From assembly GCF_947258575.1 (NCBI RefSeq), contig NZ_CAMYIV010000006.1:62001-126000 (forward strand): 64,000 bases of DNA, in the 5' to 3' direction. Below, one piece after another: positions 24,782 to 33,836 of the stretch. Each line of letters starts with the position of its first letter. The first letter of the stretch is position 1. This DNA comes from an uncultured Alcanivorax sp. Lineage in GTDB: Bacteria; Pseudomonadota; Gammaproteobacteria; Pseudomonadales; Alcanivoracaceae. Under the pieces are notes generated by a model. The model saw nothing but the letters and a program-made list of their open reading frames with translations, ran no database searches and was not told where the DNA came from. The translations under genes were made by a program, and so were the position numbers.

Positions 24782-27112
24782 TTAGCCGCCAATCTCGATC
24801 TTCTGGAACATGTACTCATGCACCGAATCGGACATCAACGGTAGATAAGATACCAGCAGCAGCGCTGTCAGCATCACCGCGATGGGAAGCAGGAACTTCT
24901 CATAGCGACGGAAGAAGCTGCCTTCCTTCAGCTTGGCCGATTCTACCTCGGCTTCGCCGACTACCTGTCTCGTCAGCAAGTGGTTGAGTGCCACCGGTGG
25001 TGACAGATAACCCAGCTCAAAGGCTACCAGGGTAATCATCCAGAAGTGCAGCGGCGCAATGCCGTTGTCGAAGGCTATCTGTGCAATGGTGGCATTCACC
25101 AGGATCACCGCCCCGTAGGGGTCCATGATCATGCCGATGATCACCATGGTCACTACCAGCAGGGTCATGGCCAGCCAGACGTTGGCGAAGGTTTCCGGCA
25201 GGTTCTCCATGACACCGGAGCGCTCGATGATGCCGCCTACGCTTACGGACAGTGCCATCAGCATCAGCAGGGCACCAATATGGCCGGTGGTCTCGTTGGT
25301 GGCAAAACGCAGAGAGGTCTCCAGTTTTTCGCCAACCCCTTTCTCTGGTTCGTAATGGGTGTCGATATGCGGCTTTTTCATGAAGTACTGCAGCAATACC
25401 GCACCCCCGAGGAACAGGTTGCGCCACAACAGCCCCCAGAACAGGGACTCCAGATCCTCGGCGGAGGTGCCGGTGGGAATATTGCCAGCTTCCAGCATCG
25501 CATTGATGCCTACCAGGTTGTACATGGAGTACGCCAGGAGAGGAACCAGTACCACAGTAAACAAATGCAGGGATTTAGTGCTCAATTTCTCGTAGATGAG
25601 AATGGAAAGCAGCATTACCGGCAGGATGATTGGTGCATAGTTTTCGTTAAGCTCGGTATCCAGCAGGTCCCGGAAGAACACCAGCACCGTACCCATGATG
25701 ATCACATAGGGCAGCAGTGGAACCAGGCGCTTGATGCTGGCCGGCACGGCTTCGGAGAAGGGGGCAATTCGGGCCGCTTCGGTCCGCGCAAACTGGCTGT
25801 AGATGAAGAACAGCAGCAGCGACAGGCCGAAGATCTTCAAGCCTGAGGTGAACAGTTCGTCCGTGGTTACGGAGTTGTTCAGGGCGGCAATGATGACCAC
25901 CAGCAGACAGGGACGCAGTACCACACCCATGGAACCTGACATGGCAGTGGCAGCAAGAGCCAGCTGCTTGCGGGCGCCGGCACGGATCAGCTCGTTGTAG
26001 ATAGTGGCACCGGCAGCAATAACGAAGATACCGGAGGCGCCGGTAAAGGCGGTAGGAATCGCAGTAACGGCGAGTACCACAAAGCACATCAGTTCCGGGG
26101 ACATTTTCCACGGACGCAGTACATCAAACACCAGATGGGCCATCTTGGTCTGGCGCAGCATCATACCGATCCAGATGTACAGAGCCAGGCTCAGGAACAG
26201 GGTGGACAGTTCCATCATCATGCCCAGGTAGACACTGATACCGTGGTAATAGCCCTGGCTGACGAACTGGATGCCTGCGGTGATACACATGAAGCTGTAC
26301 AGCGGAATGGTCAGCAGGGCTTTGCCCCAGCTACCGCCTTCTTCCAGATCCTTGGGGGGCTTGACCAACTGCCAGAGCGCGGCCAGGGACAGCAACGCGA
26401 AACCGGCGATCCAGAACTGGTGAAGATAGAAGTGGTTGACCTGAACCCCGTCGGCCATGGCGCTGACTTCTTCGCCACGGTAAATCCAGGCAGACATCAG
26501 CAACATCACATTGGCGGAAAGCTGGCCAAGACTGGAAACGAAATGGTCCTTGCGGGTCTGTGCCGGACGCAGGGAAATATGGTGACGTGTCAGGGTGGCT
26601 GTGGCAGCACAGATAATCACCAGAATACAGAGCAGCAGTCGCTTGTAGTGGCCTAGCGTGGTCACGATCTTGGCCACACCGCCTTCCAGGGTCCGGAATG
26701 CAATGACCCCAGGGGTCACTTTCTCCTGCACCATGGTGTAGGTGGCCCATTTCTCGCGGCAAATCTGCTGCGAGGATTCCAGCGAAGTACGCAGGGCGTC
26801 TTCATTGACCTCGGTGCCGAACATGCCGGCAAGAGGGTCATCTGCCATCTGTTGTTTCTTTCTGATGATGGCTTTTTCCAGCTGTTCATCAATATTGGCG
26901 TCTGGATTACAGGTCGGCTCCTGGAGAATGCCAGCACCCCGTAACTGGAAGTAGCCTTCCCAGGTATTTTCACCAATTTTCAGCAATTGAGAGTGAATGA
27001 CTTCCCCTGACGCGAGAAATACCGTCAGCAACAGGAGAATCAGGGTTGGTAGCGATGACAACCATTCACCGACGGAACGGTTCGCCACTTTCATAGAAGA
27101 AGGTTTGTCCAT
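24782..27112 (-). CDS. TRAP-type transporter, fused small and large membrane subunits (DctQ-DctM)
   Basis: A 776-residue sodium-coupled secondary importer component of the inner membrane. The C-terminal two thirds is a DctM-type large subunit: repeated membrane segments with VTAIPTAFTGASGIFVIAAG and the typical ELGYLSPPVALNHLL loop. The N-terminal part supplies extra helices where DctQ is expected, but TM1 (about residues 15-35) is followed by a roughly 110-residue hydrophilic segment with two Cys (PTCNPD, QQICREKW) that normal DctQ proteins lack. The start at 27112 was chosen over 27190; no strong RBS is visible. It follows SBP2 by 187 bp with a weak hairpin between. Substrate unknown; organic acids are usual for the family. 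Confidence 0.82.
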   Translation of the reverse strand: MDKPSSMKVANRSVGEWLSSLPTLILLLLTVFLASGEVIHSQLLKIGENTWEGYFQLRGAGILQEPTCNPDANIDEQLEKAIIRKKQQMADDPLAGMFGTEVNEDALRTSLESSQQICREKWATYTMVQEKVTPGVIAFRTLEGGVAKIVTTLGHYKRLLLCILVIICAATATLTRHHISLRPAQTRKDHFVSSLGQLSANVMLLMSAWIYRGEEVSAMADGVQVNHFYLHQFWIAGFALLSLAALWQLVKPPKDLEEGGSWGKALLTIPLYSFMCITAGIQFVSQGYYHGISVYLGMMMELSTLFLSLALYIWIGMMLRQTKMAHLVFDVLRPWKMSPELMCFVVLAVTAIPTAFTGASGIFVIAAGATIYNELIRAGARKQLALAATAMSGSMGVVLRPCLLVVIIAALNNSVTTDELFTSGLKIFGLSLLLFFIYSQFARTEAARIAPFSEAVPASIKRLVPLLPYVIIMGTVLVFFRDLLDTELNENYAPIILPVMLLSILIYEKLSTKSLHLFTVVLVPLLAYSMYNLVGINAMLEAGNIPTGTSAEDLESLFWGLLWRNLFLGGAVLLQYFMKKPHIDTHYEPEKGVGEKLETSLRFATNETTGHIGALLMLMALSVSVGGIIERSGVMENLPETFANVWLAMTLLVVTMVIIGMIMDPYGAVILVNATIAQIAFDNGIAPLHFWMITLVAFELGYLSPPVALNHLLTRQVVGEAEVESAKLKEGSFFRRYEKFLLPIAVMLTALLLVSYLPLMSDSVHEYMFQKIEIGG

Positions 27113-27262
27113 TGTGCACCCGGTTATTGTTATACCGTCTTGGATTGGGGGAAGAGGCAACCCATGGGCCCTCAAAGCCTTTTGCCGCATTCCAGGACAG
27201 TGTAAACACCTTGACTACCCGGCAGACGCAGGCCGGGTGACAGAAGTAGGTTGCTAGGGAAA

Positions 27263-27284
27263 ACGGGGCCGCGAGACCCCGCTT
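27263..27284 (-). terminator. Weak terminator or attenuator between SBP2 and the permease
   Basis: On the minus strand CGGGGTC and GGCCCCG form a stem followed by TTTT. It could reduce permease expression relative to the binding protein, as is common in binding-protein operons. Confidence 0.55.
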
Positions 27285-27298
27285 GAATCTTTATAGGC

Positions 27299-28312
27299 TT
27301 ACTCGACCGGATTAACGCATTCCGCGCGGGAAGGCTCTTCCTTGCAGCGCACCTTGCGTAGCAGGGACATCATGTCCTTGCTGTAAACGCCATCATTGGT
27401 CAGTGCAATACGGGCTTCGCGCATCATTTCGTCATAACGCAGCTTGTCGGCCTCGGGGATGCGAATCCACCACTTCTTGTCGACTTCGTTGTTGGCGTTC
27501 TCAATGACGGTCATGGCACGGTCGAACTGGCCGAGCATGTACTTACGGGAGCTGTTTGCAAAACCGTCCGGGAACCGGTCTTTCTTCAGGATCACCTGGG
27601 CGGTCAGCTGGCCAAGCACGTAGTCGATCATGCCGCCGTCCGGCTGCATGCCCTTGTACAATTCCAGCGCGGAGTAGGCAGCAATGGGGGCAAAGCAGAT
27701 GTCCACAGAGCCGTTGTTGAAACGGCCGGAGAAGTTGGTGATGTCAGACATTACCGGAGACATGCCAACACGGGACGCCATGCTGGCCTGGGCGCTGTCG
27801 TATTCCAGTACGGCGATGGATTTGCCTGACAGTTCGCTCACCGTGTCGATGGTGCGATCTTTCACAAACAGGTAGGCGGCACCCATGGGAGCAATGCCGC
27901 CCACTTCGTAGGGACCGGAAACCAGTTTCTCATTGATGGACGGGTTGCCGCTGGCCAGCACGGTTATGACGGTTCGCATGGCGTCATAGGAGGGGATGGC
28001 ACCGATGGAGTCCAGGCTGCCGGTGTAGTTATTGAATTGGCGGCCACGGATACCGGTGAGCACGGCAGCATCACACTGGCCAGCTTTCAGATCCTCGGAG
28101 GCGATTTTCTCGTCAGTGTAGGGCTTCAGCTCCAGGTCAACACCCCAGCCGAGGGCTGCGGTCTTGTAATCCTTCATGATGTTATAGATGTCACCGTTGG
28201 CGCCGATGATGTCAAACACACACATGGTCCGCTCTTCAGCGGCTTGGGCAGGGCTGAATGTCAATGCAAGTGCAGCAGTGGCTGCAGTGGTAAACGCCTT
28301 CAAATAGCGCAT
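27299..28312 (-). CDS. AdeT-like putative solute-binding protein, paralogue 2 (SBP2) of the TRAP locus
   Basis: 337 residues with a Sec signal peptide ending in SPAQAAE. Same family blocks as SBP1 (TMCVFDIIG, LKAGQCDAAVLTGIRGRQF, GAAYLFVKDR, SIAVLEYDSAQA, RFNNGSVDI, LELYKGMQPDGG, LLRKVRCK). It carries an additional Cys in DICFAP. It is sandwiched between a TatT-like lipoprotein gene (64 bp upstream) and the permease, which makes it the most likely ligand receptor of that transporter. RBS AGGAG is 7 nt from the ATG. No N-terminal extension. Confidence 0.82.
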   Translation of the reverse strand: MRYLKAFTTAATAALALTFSPAQAAEERTMCVFDIIGANGDIYNIMKDYKTAALGWGVDLELKPYTDEKIASEDLKAGQCDAAVLTGIRGRQFNNYTGSLDSIGAIPSYDAMRTVITVLASGNPSINEKLVSGPYEVGGIAPMGAAYLFVKDRTIDTVSELSGKSIAVLEYDSAQASMASRVGMSPVMSDITNFSGRFNNGSVDICFAPIAAYSALELYKGMQPDGGMIDYVLGQLTAQVILKKDRFPDGFANSSRKYMLGQFDRAMTVIENANNEVDKKWWIRIPEADKLRYDEMMREARIALTNDGVYSKDMMSLLRKVRCKEEPSRAECVNPVE

Positions 28313-28376
28313 GGCTTGTCTCCTGGTTACTTCTTAATCTAATTCAAAGCGGCCCCAACCGGGGCCGCAAACAGGC

Positions 28377-29405
28377 TTACAGCAAATCGTCAATATTGAT
28401 CGCCGGTCCAGACTTGGCGGCGTCATCCCAGAAACTACCGAGACCACCAATAGGGGTGCGCTTACCGGTATTTTCTGTCCATTCCCGGTCGGAGATGCCA
28501 GTAACGATGAAGCCGGCAATGGCATCCATCATGGCATATTCCGGGTCCAGGTTTTGGTCGTTGGCGGCAAAGTCACGAATGGCTTTGCGCATACGTTCGT
28601 CATCGCCTTTGCTGAAGGCGCTCATGGCATACAGGGCACTGCCCAGACGAACGCCACCGTCAAAGCCGGCTTTGGCGGACGCTTCCAGTTCTTTCCATGG
28701 CTCGGCATTGGGCGGAGCCAGCATCGGCAACAGGTTCCAGACAGCAGCACGGGCACCGCGTGGCACACCCCACCACTTGTCGTTCTCCAGGCACTTCATG
28801 TTTCGCTCAACCTTGGCAGCCAGATCGCGGGGTACACCCACGGCGCCATCGGATGCGCCATCATTGAGCAGGGCCTGGACACCGGAGATATTGCCGACCA
28901 TCCATACCAGTTCGTCGAAATCGGTTTTCAGCTTGGGACATTCGCCTTCTTTCTGTTCACCAAAGGCGGTGAGCATGTTCTGGTAGGCGGTATACTGTCG
29001 CTGTGCTGCAACCGCAGACCAGCGCTTCTGCTCGATGCGGGCGTCCTGGGCTTCGTTCACATTGCCATCCTTCACCGCACGCATGTAGCGCAACTCGGCA
29101 TCGATGGCGATCTGTTCGGCACAGGTGGCGGCCGTGGTGAAGACCATGGCACCCAGCTTCTCGGGGTGAGAACCGACGCGTTCAAAGGCCATCAGCAGCG
29201 GAGTCTGGGCTTCGCCGGTGACACAGGCCATGCGTACATCATCAAACGTGAGCATGTAGGGAAGCATTTCGGAGCGGCCGAAGCTGATCAGCACGTCCCC
29301 GGTTGTCTTGTAGATGACGCCACAGCCTTGCAGAGCCAGGATGGCGCCCCCTACCAGGGCCAGACGGGAATGTCGTAGCATTTTTGTCAAGGTCAGAGAA
29401 CCCAT
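28377..29405 (-). CDS. TRAP-associated TatT-like lipoprotein
   Basis: A 342-residue lipoprotein: the hydrophobic start SRLALVGGAILALQGCG ends in a lipobox (LQGC). The body is almost all helical, and the early sequence FGRSEMLPYMLTFDDVRMAC followed by GEAQTPLLMAFE resembles the TatT (TRAP transporter T-component, TPR-like trimer, known from Treponema Tp0956), which docks with the TRAP solute-binding protein in the periplasm. Its place as first gene before SBP2 and the permease supports this. RBS GGAGC before ATG at 29405. A pair of 11-bp direct repeats lies in its upstream region. Confidence 0.72.
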   Translation of the reverse strand: MGSLTLTKMLRHSRLALVGGAILALQGCGVIYKTTGDVLISFGRSEMLPYMLTFDDVRMACVTGEAQTPLLMAFERVGSHPEKLGAMVFTTAATCAEQIAIDAELRYMRAVKDGNVNEAQDARIEQKRWSAVAAQRQYTAYQNMLTAFGEQKEGECPKLKTDFDELVWMVGNISGVQALLNDGASDGAVGVPRDLAAKVERNMKCLENDKWWGVPRGARAAVWNLLPMLAPPNAEPWKELEASAKAGFDGGVRLGSALYAMSAFSKGDDERMRKAIRDFAANDQNLDPEYAMMDAIAGFIVTGISDREWTENTGKRTPIGGLGSFWDDAAKSGPAINIDDLL

Positions 29406-29581
29406 TCTAAAGCTCCTTAGTTATTGTTCTCGAATTAGCGGATTCAAAGGTACGAAAGTCCGTCTATTGGCACAAGCGGCAATTACAAAAAAGCCTGCAA
29501 GCAATTACAAACAATAAATTTGCTTTATGATGGAATACGTTACGTTGTGCAGCGCACCCACCAGGAAAGTAAGACTTTATT
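29406..29581. promoter_or_regulatory. Divergent control region, TatT-SBP2-permease operon and ABC1 kinase
   Basis: AT-rich 176 bp. GCAATTACAAA occurs at 29479-29489 and again at 29501-29511, 22 bp apart (two helical turns), so an operator for a dimeric regulator is possible. No promoter can be fixed with confidence. Confidence 0.45.
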
Positions 29582-30943
29582 ATGACCGACCATACTGATA
29601 TCAAAGACATGAAGGCCTGGCTGGCAGGCGAGAGAAGCGGTGTTTCTCTGGCCATGAATACGGCCCGTGGCGGCTGGCGGATACTGGAGACGATCGGGGT
29701 GGTCGGTCGCCAGGGGTTAAGCTGGATGCTCGGCGATCGCCCGCCAGTACCGGCTTTGCTGCGCACGACCTTTGAATCCCTGGGTACCACCTACATCAAG
29801 CTTGGGCAGTTTATTGCCAGCTCGCCGTCGATTTTCCCGGAAGAGTATGTCGAGGAATTTCAGCGCTGCCTGGACCGTACCCCGGCACTGCCATTTCACT
29901 ATATTCGCGAAACGATCGAGAAAGAGTTGGGTGGATCGCTGGAGTCTCTCTATCAGTCTGTCGACCCAAAGCCATTGGCCAGTGCGTCTATTGCGCAGGT
30001 TCATGCGGCGAAGCTCAAAAACGGCCAGGACGTGGTGATCAAGGTTCAGCGGCCCGGTGTCCGTAATGTGCTGCTGACGGATTTCAACTTTCTCTACTTT
30101 GCTGCCCGGGTTACCGAGCGGCTGGCGCCAGGTCTGTCGCGCTCCGCCATTTCCGGTGTGATCGAGGAGTTGCAGGCCGGCATGCTGGAGGAGTGCGACT
30201 TCATCAAGGAGGCTCACAATCTCCAGGCGTTCAATGCTTTCCTGCGTGACACCGGCAATACCTCGGCTGTCGCGCCGGATCCGGTCATGTCTCACACCAC
30301 CGGCAAGGTGCTGACCATGGAGCGCTTCTTCGGGGTGCCCCTCACCGACATGAATGTGCTCAGGCAATATACGGATGATCCGGCGCAAACTCTGATCTCT
30401 GCACTGAATACCTGGTTCTCCAGCCTGATGCTGTGCGATTTCTTCCATGCGGATGTGCATGCTGGCAATTTGATGTTGCTGGAAGACGGTCGGGTGGGAT
30501 TCATCGACTTTGGTATTGTCGGCCGGATCCGCCGTGAGGCATGGGATGGCATGGCCAAATTCTTTGATGCCATCGGACGTGGTGATGTTCGCCAGATGGC
30601 GGAGGCCATGGCGATCATTGGCATGACCCGGGAAGAGGTGGATGTGGATGCGCTGGCGCGGGATATCGAAAGCCTGCAAGGGGCGCTTGGCCAGGTCGAT
30701 CCGTCTGCTCTGGTGCAGGCCGACCGCAACGACAAGGAAGTGAACCGCTTGCTGATGGATCTGGTGAAAATCGGTGAGGGCCACGGCATTCGTTTCCCTC
30801 GCGAATTCGCCCTGCTACTCAAGCAGTTCCTCTACTTCGATCGTTATGTGCAGGTGCTGGCACCTGAAATGGATATGTTCAGTGATAATCGCGTCGATAT
30901 GTTCGGCGCGATTGATGATATGCCGGGCGGTTTTCTGCACTAA
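29582..30943 (+). CDS. ABC1/AarF/UbiB family atypical kinase
   Basis: A 453-residue protein of the family that includes UbiB and COQ8, ATPases acting in isoprenoid-lipid (ubiquinone) metabolism. Motifs: YIKLGQFIASSPSIFP (KxGQ), ASASIAQVHAA (the Ala/Ser-rich nucleotide loop), VVIKVQRPGV (catalytic Lys), FHADVHAGNLML (catalytic loop) and GFIDFGIVGR (DFG). It is shorter than true UbiB and no C-terminal membrane helices are evident, so it is probably an AarF-type paralogue rather than UbiB itself. Divergent from the TRAP operon; followed by heptamer element H. Confidence 0.88.
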   Translation: MTDHTDIKDMKAWLAGERSGVSLAMNTARGGWRILETIGVVGRQGLSWMLGDRPPVPALLRTTFESLGTTYIKLGQFIASSPSIFPEEYVEEFQRCLDRTPALPFHYIRETIEKELGGSLESLYQSVDPKPLASASIAQVHAAKLKNGQDVVIKVQRPGVRNVLLTDFNFLYFAARVTERLAPGLSRSAISGVIEELQAGMLEECDFIKEAHNLQAFNAFLRDTGNTSAVAPDPVMSHTTGKVLTMERFFGVPLTDMNVLRQYTDDPAQTLISALNTWFSSLMLCDFFHADVHAGNLMLLEDGRVGFIDFGIVGRIRREAWDGMAKFFDAIGRGDVRQMAEAMAIIGMTREEVDVDALARDIESLQGALGQVDPSALVQADRNDKEVNRLLMDLVKIGEGHGIRFPREFALLLKQFLYFDRYVQVLAPEMDMFSDNRVDMFGAIDDMPGGFLH

Positions 30944-31302
30944 AAGCAGCTAGCTACAAGCTGCACTGGTAGGGTAGGCAAAGGTTGGAATGTTCCTCGT
31001 GCTTCGTCATTTCTACGAAGCCGCTGTAGGAGCGGCGCTTGAGCCGCGAATCGCGCTTGCGCGGAAATCGACCGCAGGGCGATCAGACATTTGAGTGTTC
31101 GACAGGTCTTTCCAGAAAGAACGGCGGCTAGGTTTCTCCTTTGCCGCCTCGCTCGCTACGCTCGGTTCGCCATGCAAGCGTGGGCTCCTACAGCCTTTAC
31201 TGGACCGCCTACAAGTAACTTCATGGAAAAACCTCGGGCAGGGCGCTGCGTGCTTTGCAAGACCCTGCCGCGTCGCAGCTAGAAGCTTATAGCTCGTAGC
31301 TG
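30944..31302. repeat. Heptamer inverted-array element H with a REP pair inside
   Basis: Left arm: AAGCAGC, TAGCTAC, AAGCTGC directly after the stop codon at 30941-30943. Right arm: GCAGCTA, GAAGCTT, ATAGCTC, GTAGCTG (31275-31302). The interior of about 300 bp contains a mixed REP pair. This explains the 363-bp gene-free stretch; short frames within it have no coding features. Confidence 0.7.
31023..31193. repeat. Mixed REP-like pair inside element H
   Basis: Left monomer is of the GCGGCGCTTGAGCCGCGAA type; the inverted right monomer is of a different type (TTCGCCATGCAAGCGTGGGC). The two arms of the pair therefore come from different subfamilies. Confidence 0.65.
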
Positions 31303-31306
31303 CTTT

Positions 31307-32482
31307 TCACTCCACCGGATCCGCACATTCCCCTTTCGACGGATTGAGTTTGCAGCGAATCTTGCGTTGCAGGGTCAGCATGTCCGCATCGTAGTAGCCT
31401 TTTTCGCGCAAGGTCAGGCGAGCTTCCTGCATCATGGTTTCGTACTCGCGCTTGTCCGCATCCGGGATTTCGATCCACCAGCGGTCCGGTACCTTGGCAG
31501 CTTCCTGGTCCAGTCGTTCCTTGATCAGGTGATAGCTGTTGAAAAACTCCTCGCGAACCAGCTGGGCCACCTCGTTGGGGAATTTATCCTTGCGACCGAT
31601 CAGTTGCATGGTGATCTGCGCCAGCGGGTAGTCGATGATGCCGCCATCCGGTGACATGCCCTTGTAGAGTTCCAGCACCTCGTAGGCCACCAGCGGGGCT
31701 GCCAGTACATCGACGACGCCGTTGTTGAACTTGTTAGGGGCAGAGACGATATCGGAGGCGACAGGGGTGGCGCCGATTTGCGAGACCATTTCCGCTTGGG
31801 TCGGGTCATAGTCGAGGACGGCTACCCGCTTGCCCGCTGCATTGGCCAGGGTGTTGATGGTTCTGTCGTTAACGAACACATAGGCGCCACCAGCAGAGGC
31901 CAGGCCGAGAATGACGTATTCGCCACTCACCATCTTGTCGGCAGACTTGGGGCTGGCCATGACCTGCAGCAGGATTCTCATGTGCTCGTCGCTGGGCACG
32001 CCGCCGATGGAATCAATGGTGCCGGTGTACTTGTTGAAAAGGCGACCGCGCAGGCCAGTGATCAGGGCTGCATCGCAGACGCCAGCCTTCAGGTCTTCCA
32101 CCACCACACTTTCGCTGGTGTAGGCTTGAATATCAAGCTCTACGCCATATTCCAGCAGGCGGGTGCGCTGATCTTCGGCTGCCTTGTAGATGGGCCCGGC
32201 ACGACCGGCAATATCCCAGATACAGATGCGTCGTTTCAGGGGTTCGCCCATGCTGAAGCCGGCCACTTTCTGCATCGCGTCGATGCGGTCGTCGAGACTG
32301 CGACTCTGATCGTAGGCAATGGCGCGCAGTTTCTCTGCGAGCTCGGGGGTAAGCGATACGCCGGGGGCAAACTTTTCCAGCTCGGCCTGTTGTGTCGGCG
32401 TCAGATTTAGTTGGTTGTCTGCGTGGGCGATGAGGGCGCCGAGCAGCAGGGGGAGAATGAGCAGTTGGCGAAAAAAAGTCAC
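31307..32482 (-). CDS. AdeT-like putative solute-binding protein, paralogue 3 (SBP3)
   Basis: 391 residues. The GTG at 32482 is preferred (MTFFRQLLILPLLLGALIAHA signal peptide) because GGAGG lies 5 nt upstream; ATG at 32494 or 32500 would put the RBS inside the gene. After the signal comes a 60-residue helical extension (LTPTQQAELEKFAPGVSLTP... MQKVAGF) before the core RRICIWDIAG. Core blocks: LKAGVCDAALITGLRGR, GGAYVFVNDR, RVAVLDYDPTQAEMV, KFNNGVVDV, LELYKGMSPDGGIIDYPLAQ, LQRKIRCK. Last of three tandem paralogues. Confidence 0.8.
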   Translation of the reverse strand: MTFFRQLLILPLLLGALIAHADNQLNLTPTQQAELEKFAPGVSLTPELAEKLRAIAYDQSRSLDDRIDAMQKVAGFSMGEPLKRRICIWDIAGRAGPIYKAAEDQRTRLLEYGVELDIQAYTSESVVVEDLKAGVCDAALITGLRGRLFNKYTGTIDSIGGVPSDEHMRILLQVMASPKSADKMVSGEYVILGLASAGGAYVFVNDRTINTLANAAGKRVAVLDYDPTQAEMVSQIGATPVASDIVSAPNKFNNGVVDVLAAPLVAYEVLELYKGMSPDGGIIDYPLAQITMQLIGRKDKFPNEVAQLVREEFFNSYHLIKERLDQEAAKVPDRWWIEIPDADKREYETMMQEARLTLREKGYYDADMLTLQRKIRCKLNPSKGECADPVE

Positions 32483-32629
32483 GCAAGCCTCCATGGGCAT
32501 TTTATTGTTTGAACCGGAAGTCGTCGCTTCAGGTTGAACGCCCATTGTGACAGTCGTGACTGGTGAGTCGCTGGCTGGCCAGCCGGGGTGGCTGGCCGCG
32601 ATGCCAACGATGACGTCACCGCATCAGCT

Positions 32630-33712
32630 TTATTCCGTATCCTGGCTGCATTCGGGGCGCTGAGGATCCACATTGCAACGAATACGTTTCATGATTTTCA
32701 ACATGGTGGCGTCGTAATAGCCGGTTTCGCGCAGTTTCAAACGCGCAGCGCGCATCATGCTGTCGTATTCCTGTTTTTCATGGTGATCCACGTCAATCCA
32801 CCAGGTTGCAGGGATCTGTCCCGCTTCTTTTTCCAGGGCATTCTGGATAGACGAAAAACTGTCTGCTGCCACTTCCCGGATCACTGCCGCGAATGCGGGA
32901 GGAAAACGATCAGTTTGACCAATCAACTGGGCGGTGAGCTGAACAATGGGGTAATCAACGATGCCGCCGTCGGGTTCCATGCCCTTGTAAAGTTCCAATA
33001 CCTGATAAGCAACGAGAGGTGCGGGCAGTACATCCACGCTGCCGTTGTTGAACTGATTGGGCGCCGTGGCAAGGGTAGTAGCCACCGGGGTGGCACCAAT
33101 CTGGGCAACCATCTTCGATTGGCCGGGATCGAAATCCAGTACGGCAATTTTTTTTCCTGCGACGCGCTCCAGTGAATTCAGTCTCTTGTCATTAACAAAT
33201 AAATAGGCGGCGCCGGCGGGGGTAACTGCCAGAGTCTGATATTTGTTGCTGACCATGTTTTCGCTGAGCTGAGGCAGGGCGATGGATCGCATCAGCATAT
33301 CCATGTGCTTCAGCGACGGCAGGGCGCCGATAGCATCGATAGTACCGCTGAAACGGACGAACTGGCGGGCGCGAAAACCGCTCATCAGGGCAGCATCGCA
33401 TTGACCGTTTTTCAATGATGCGACCATGGCGCCTTCGTTGGTAAAGGCCTCCAGGCTGATATCAATTTTATAGCGCAGCAAATCCAGGCGGAGGTTGGTG
33501 GCGCCGTTGAAAATGGGGCCGGAGCGACCGGACAGATCCCACAAACAGATATGACGCTTGAGCATATCGTCCGGGCCCAAGCCCATTTCCTCACGCGCTT
33601 CCGCCAGGTGTTTTTCCTGCTTGGGAGTCAGTGTCAGAGCCTGACTGGTGCAAGCCAGAGACAGCAGGGCCGAGCCGAGAAGGCTGGTAAATAGGGTGCG
33701 ATAATTCCCCAT
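32630..33712 (-). CDS. AdeT-like putative solute-binding protein, paralogue 4 (SBP4)
   Basis: 360 residues with a signal peptide (MGNYRTLFTSLLGSALLSLA) and a short extension (LTPKQEKHLAEAREEMGLG), intermediate between SBP1/2 and SBP3/5. Core: RHICLWDLSG, LKNGQCDAALMSGFRARQF, AGAAYLFVNDK, KIAVLDFDPGQSKMV, QFNNGSVDVLPAPLVAYQ, LELYKGMEPDGGIVDYP, IMKRIRCN. It is the most diverged of the three tandem copies. The gap to SBP5 is 124 bp and to SBP3 is 147 bp, long enough for separate promoters. Confidence 0.8.
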   Translation of the reverse strand: MGNYRTLFTSLLGSALLSLACTSQALTLTPKQEKHLAEAREEMGLGPDDMLKRHICLWDLSGRSGPIFNGATNLRLDLLRYKIDISLEAFTNEGAMVASLKNGQCDAALMSGFRARQFVRFSGTIDAIGALPSLKHMDMLMRSIALPQLSENMVSNKYQTLAVTPAGAAYLFVNDKRLNSLERVAGKKIAVLDFDPGQSKMVAQIGATPVATTLATAPNQFNNGSVDVLPAPLVAYQVLELYKGMEPDGGIVDYPIVQLTAQLIGQTDRFPPAFAAVIREVAADSFSSIQNALEKEAGQIPATWWIDVDHHEKQEYDSMMRAARLKLRETGYYDATMLKIMKRIRCNVDPQRPECSQDTE

Positions 33713-33836
33713 GACGCTTCCTTATTCATTCGTTGTCATGCTTATATCATGGGGAAGAGAAGGGAAGTTTTACCGCCTGTATGACAATTGTACGCGGCGC
33801 CAGGCGGCGCCGCGTACTACACGCCTTAACGTCTGC

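Noticed and set aside
24610-24819. Upstream extension of the small membrane protein frame
   Set aside because: It would run through the permease terminator; the internal ATG at 24609 has a good ribosome binding site.
31091-31292. Two overlapping plus-strand frames of 63-65 codons between the ABC1 kinase and SBP3
   Set aside because: They lie within REP and heptamer repeats and have no ribosome binding site or domain.
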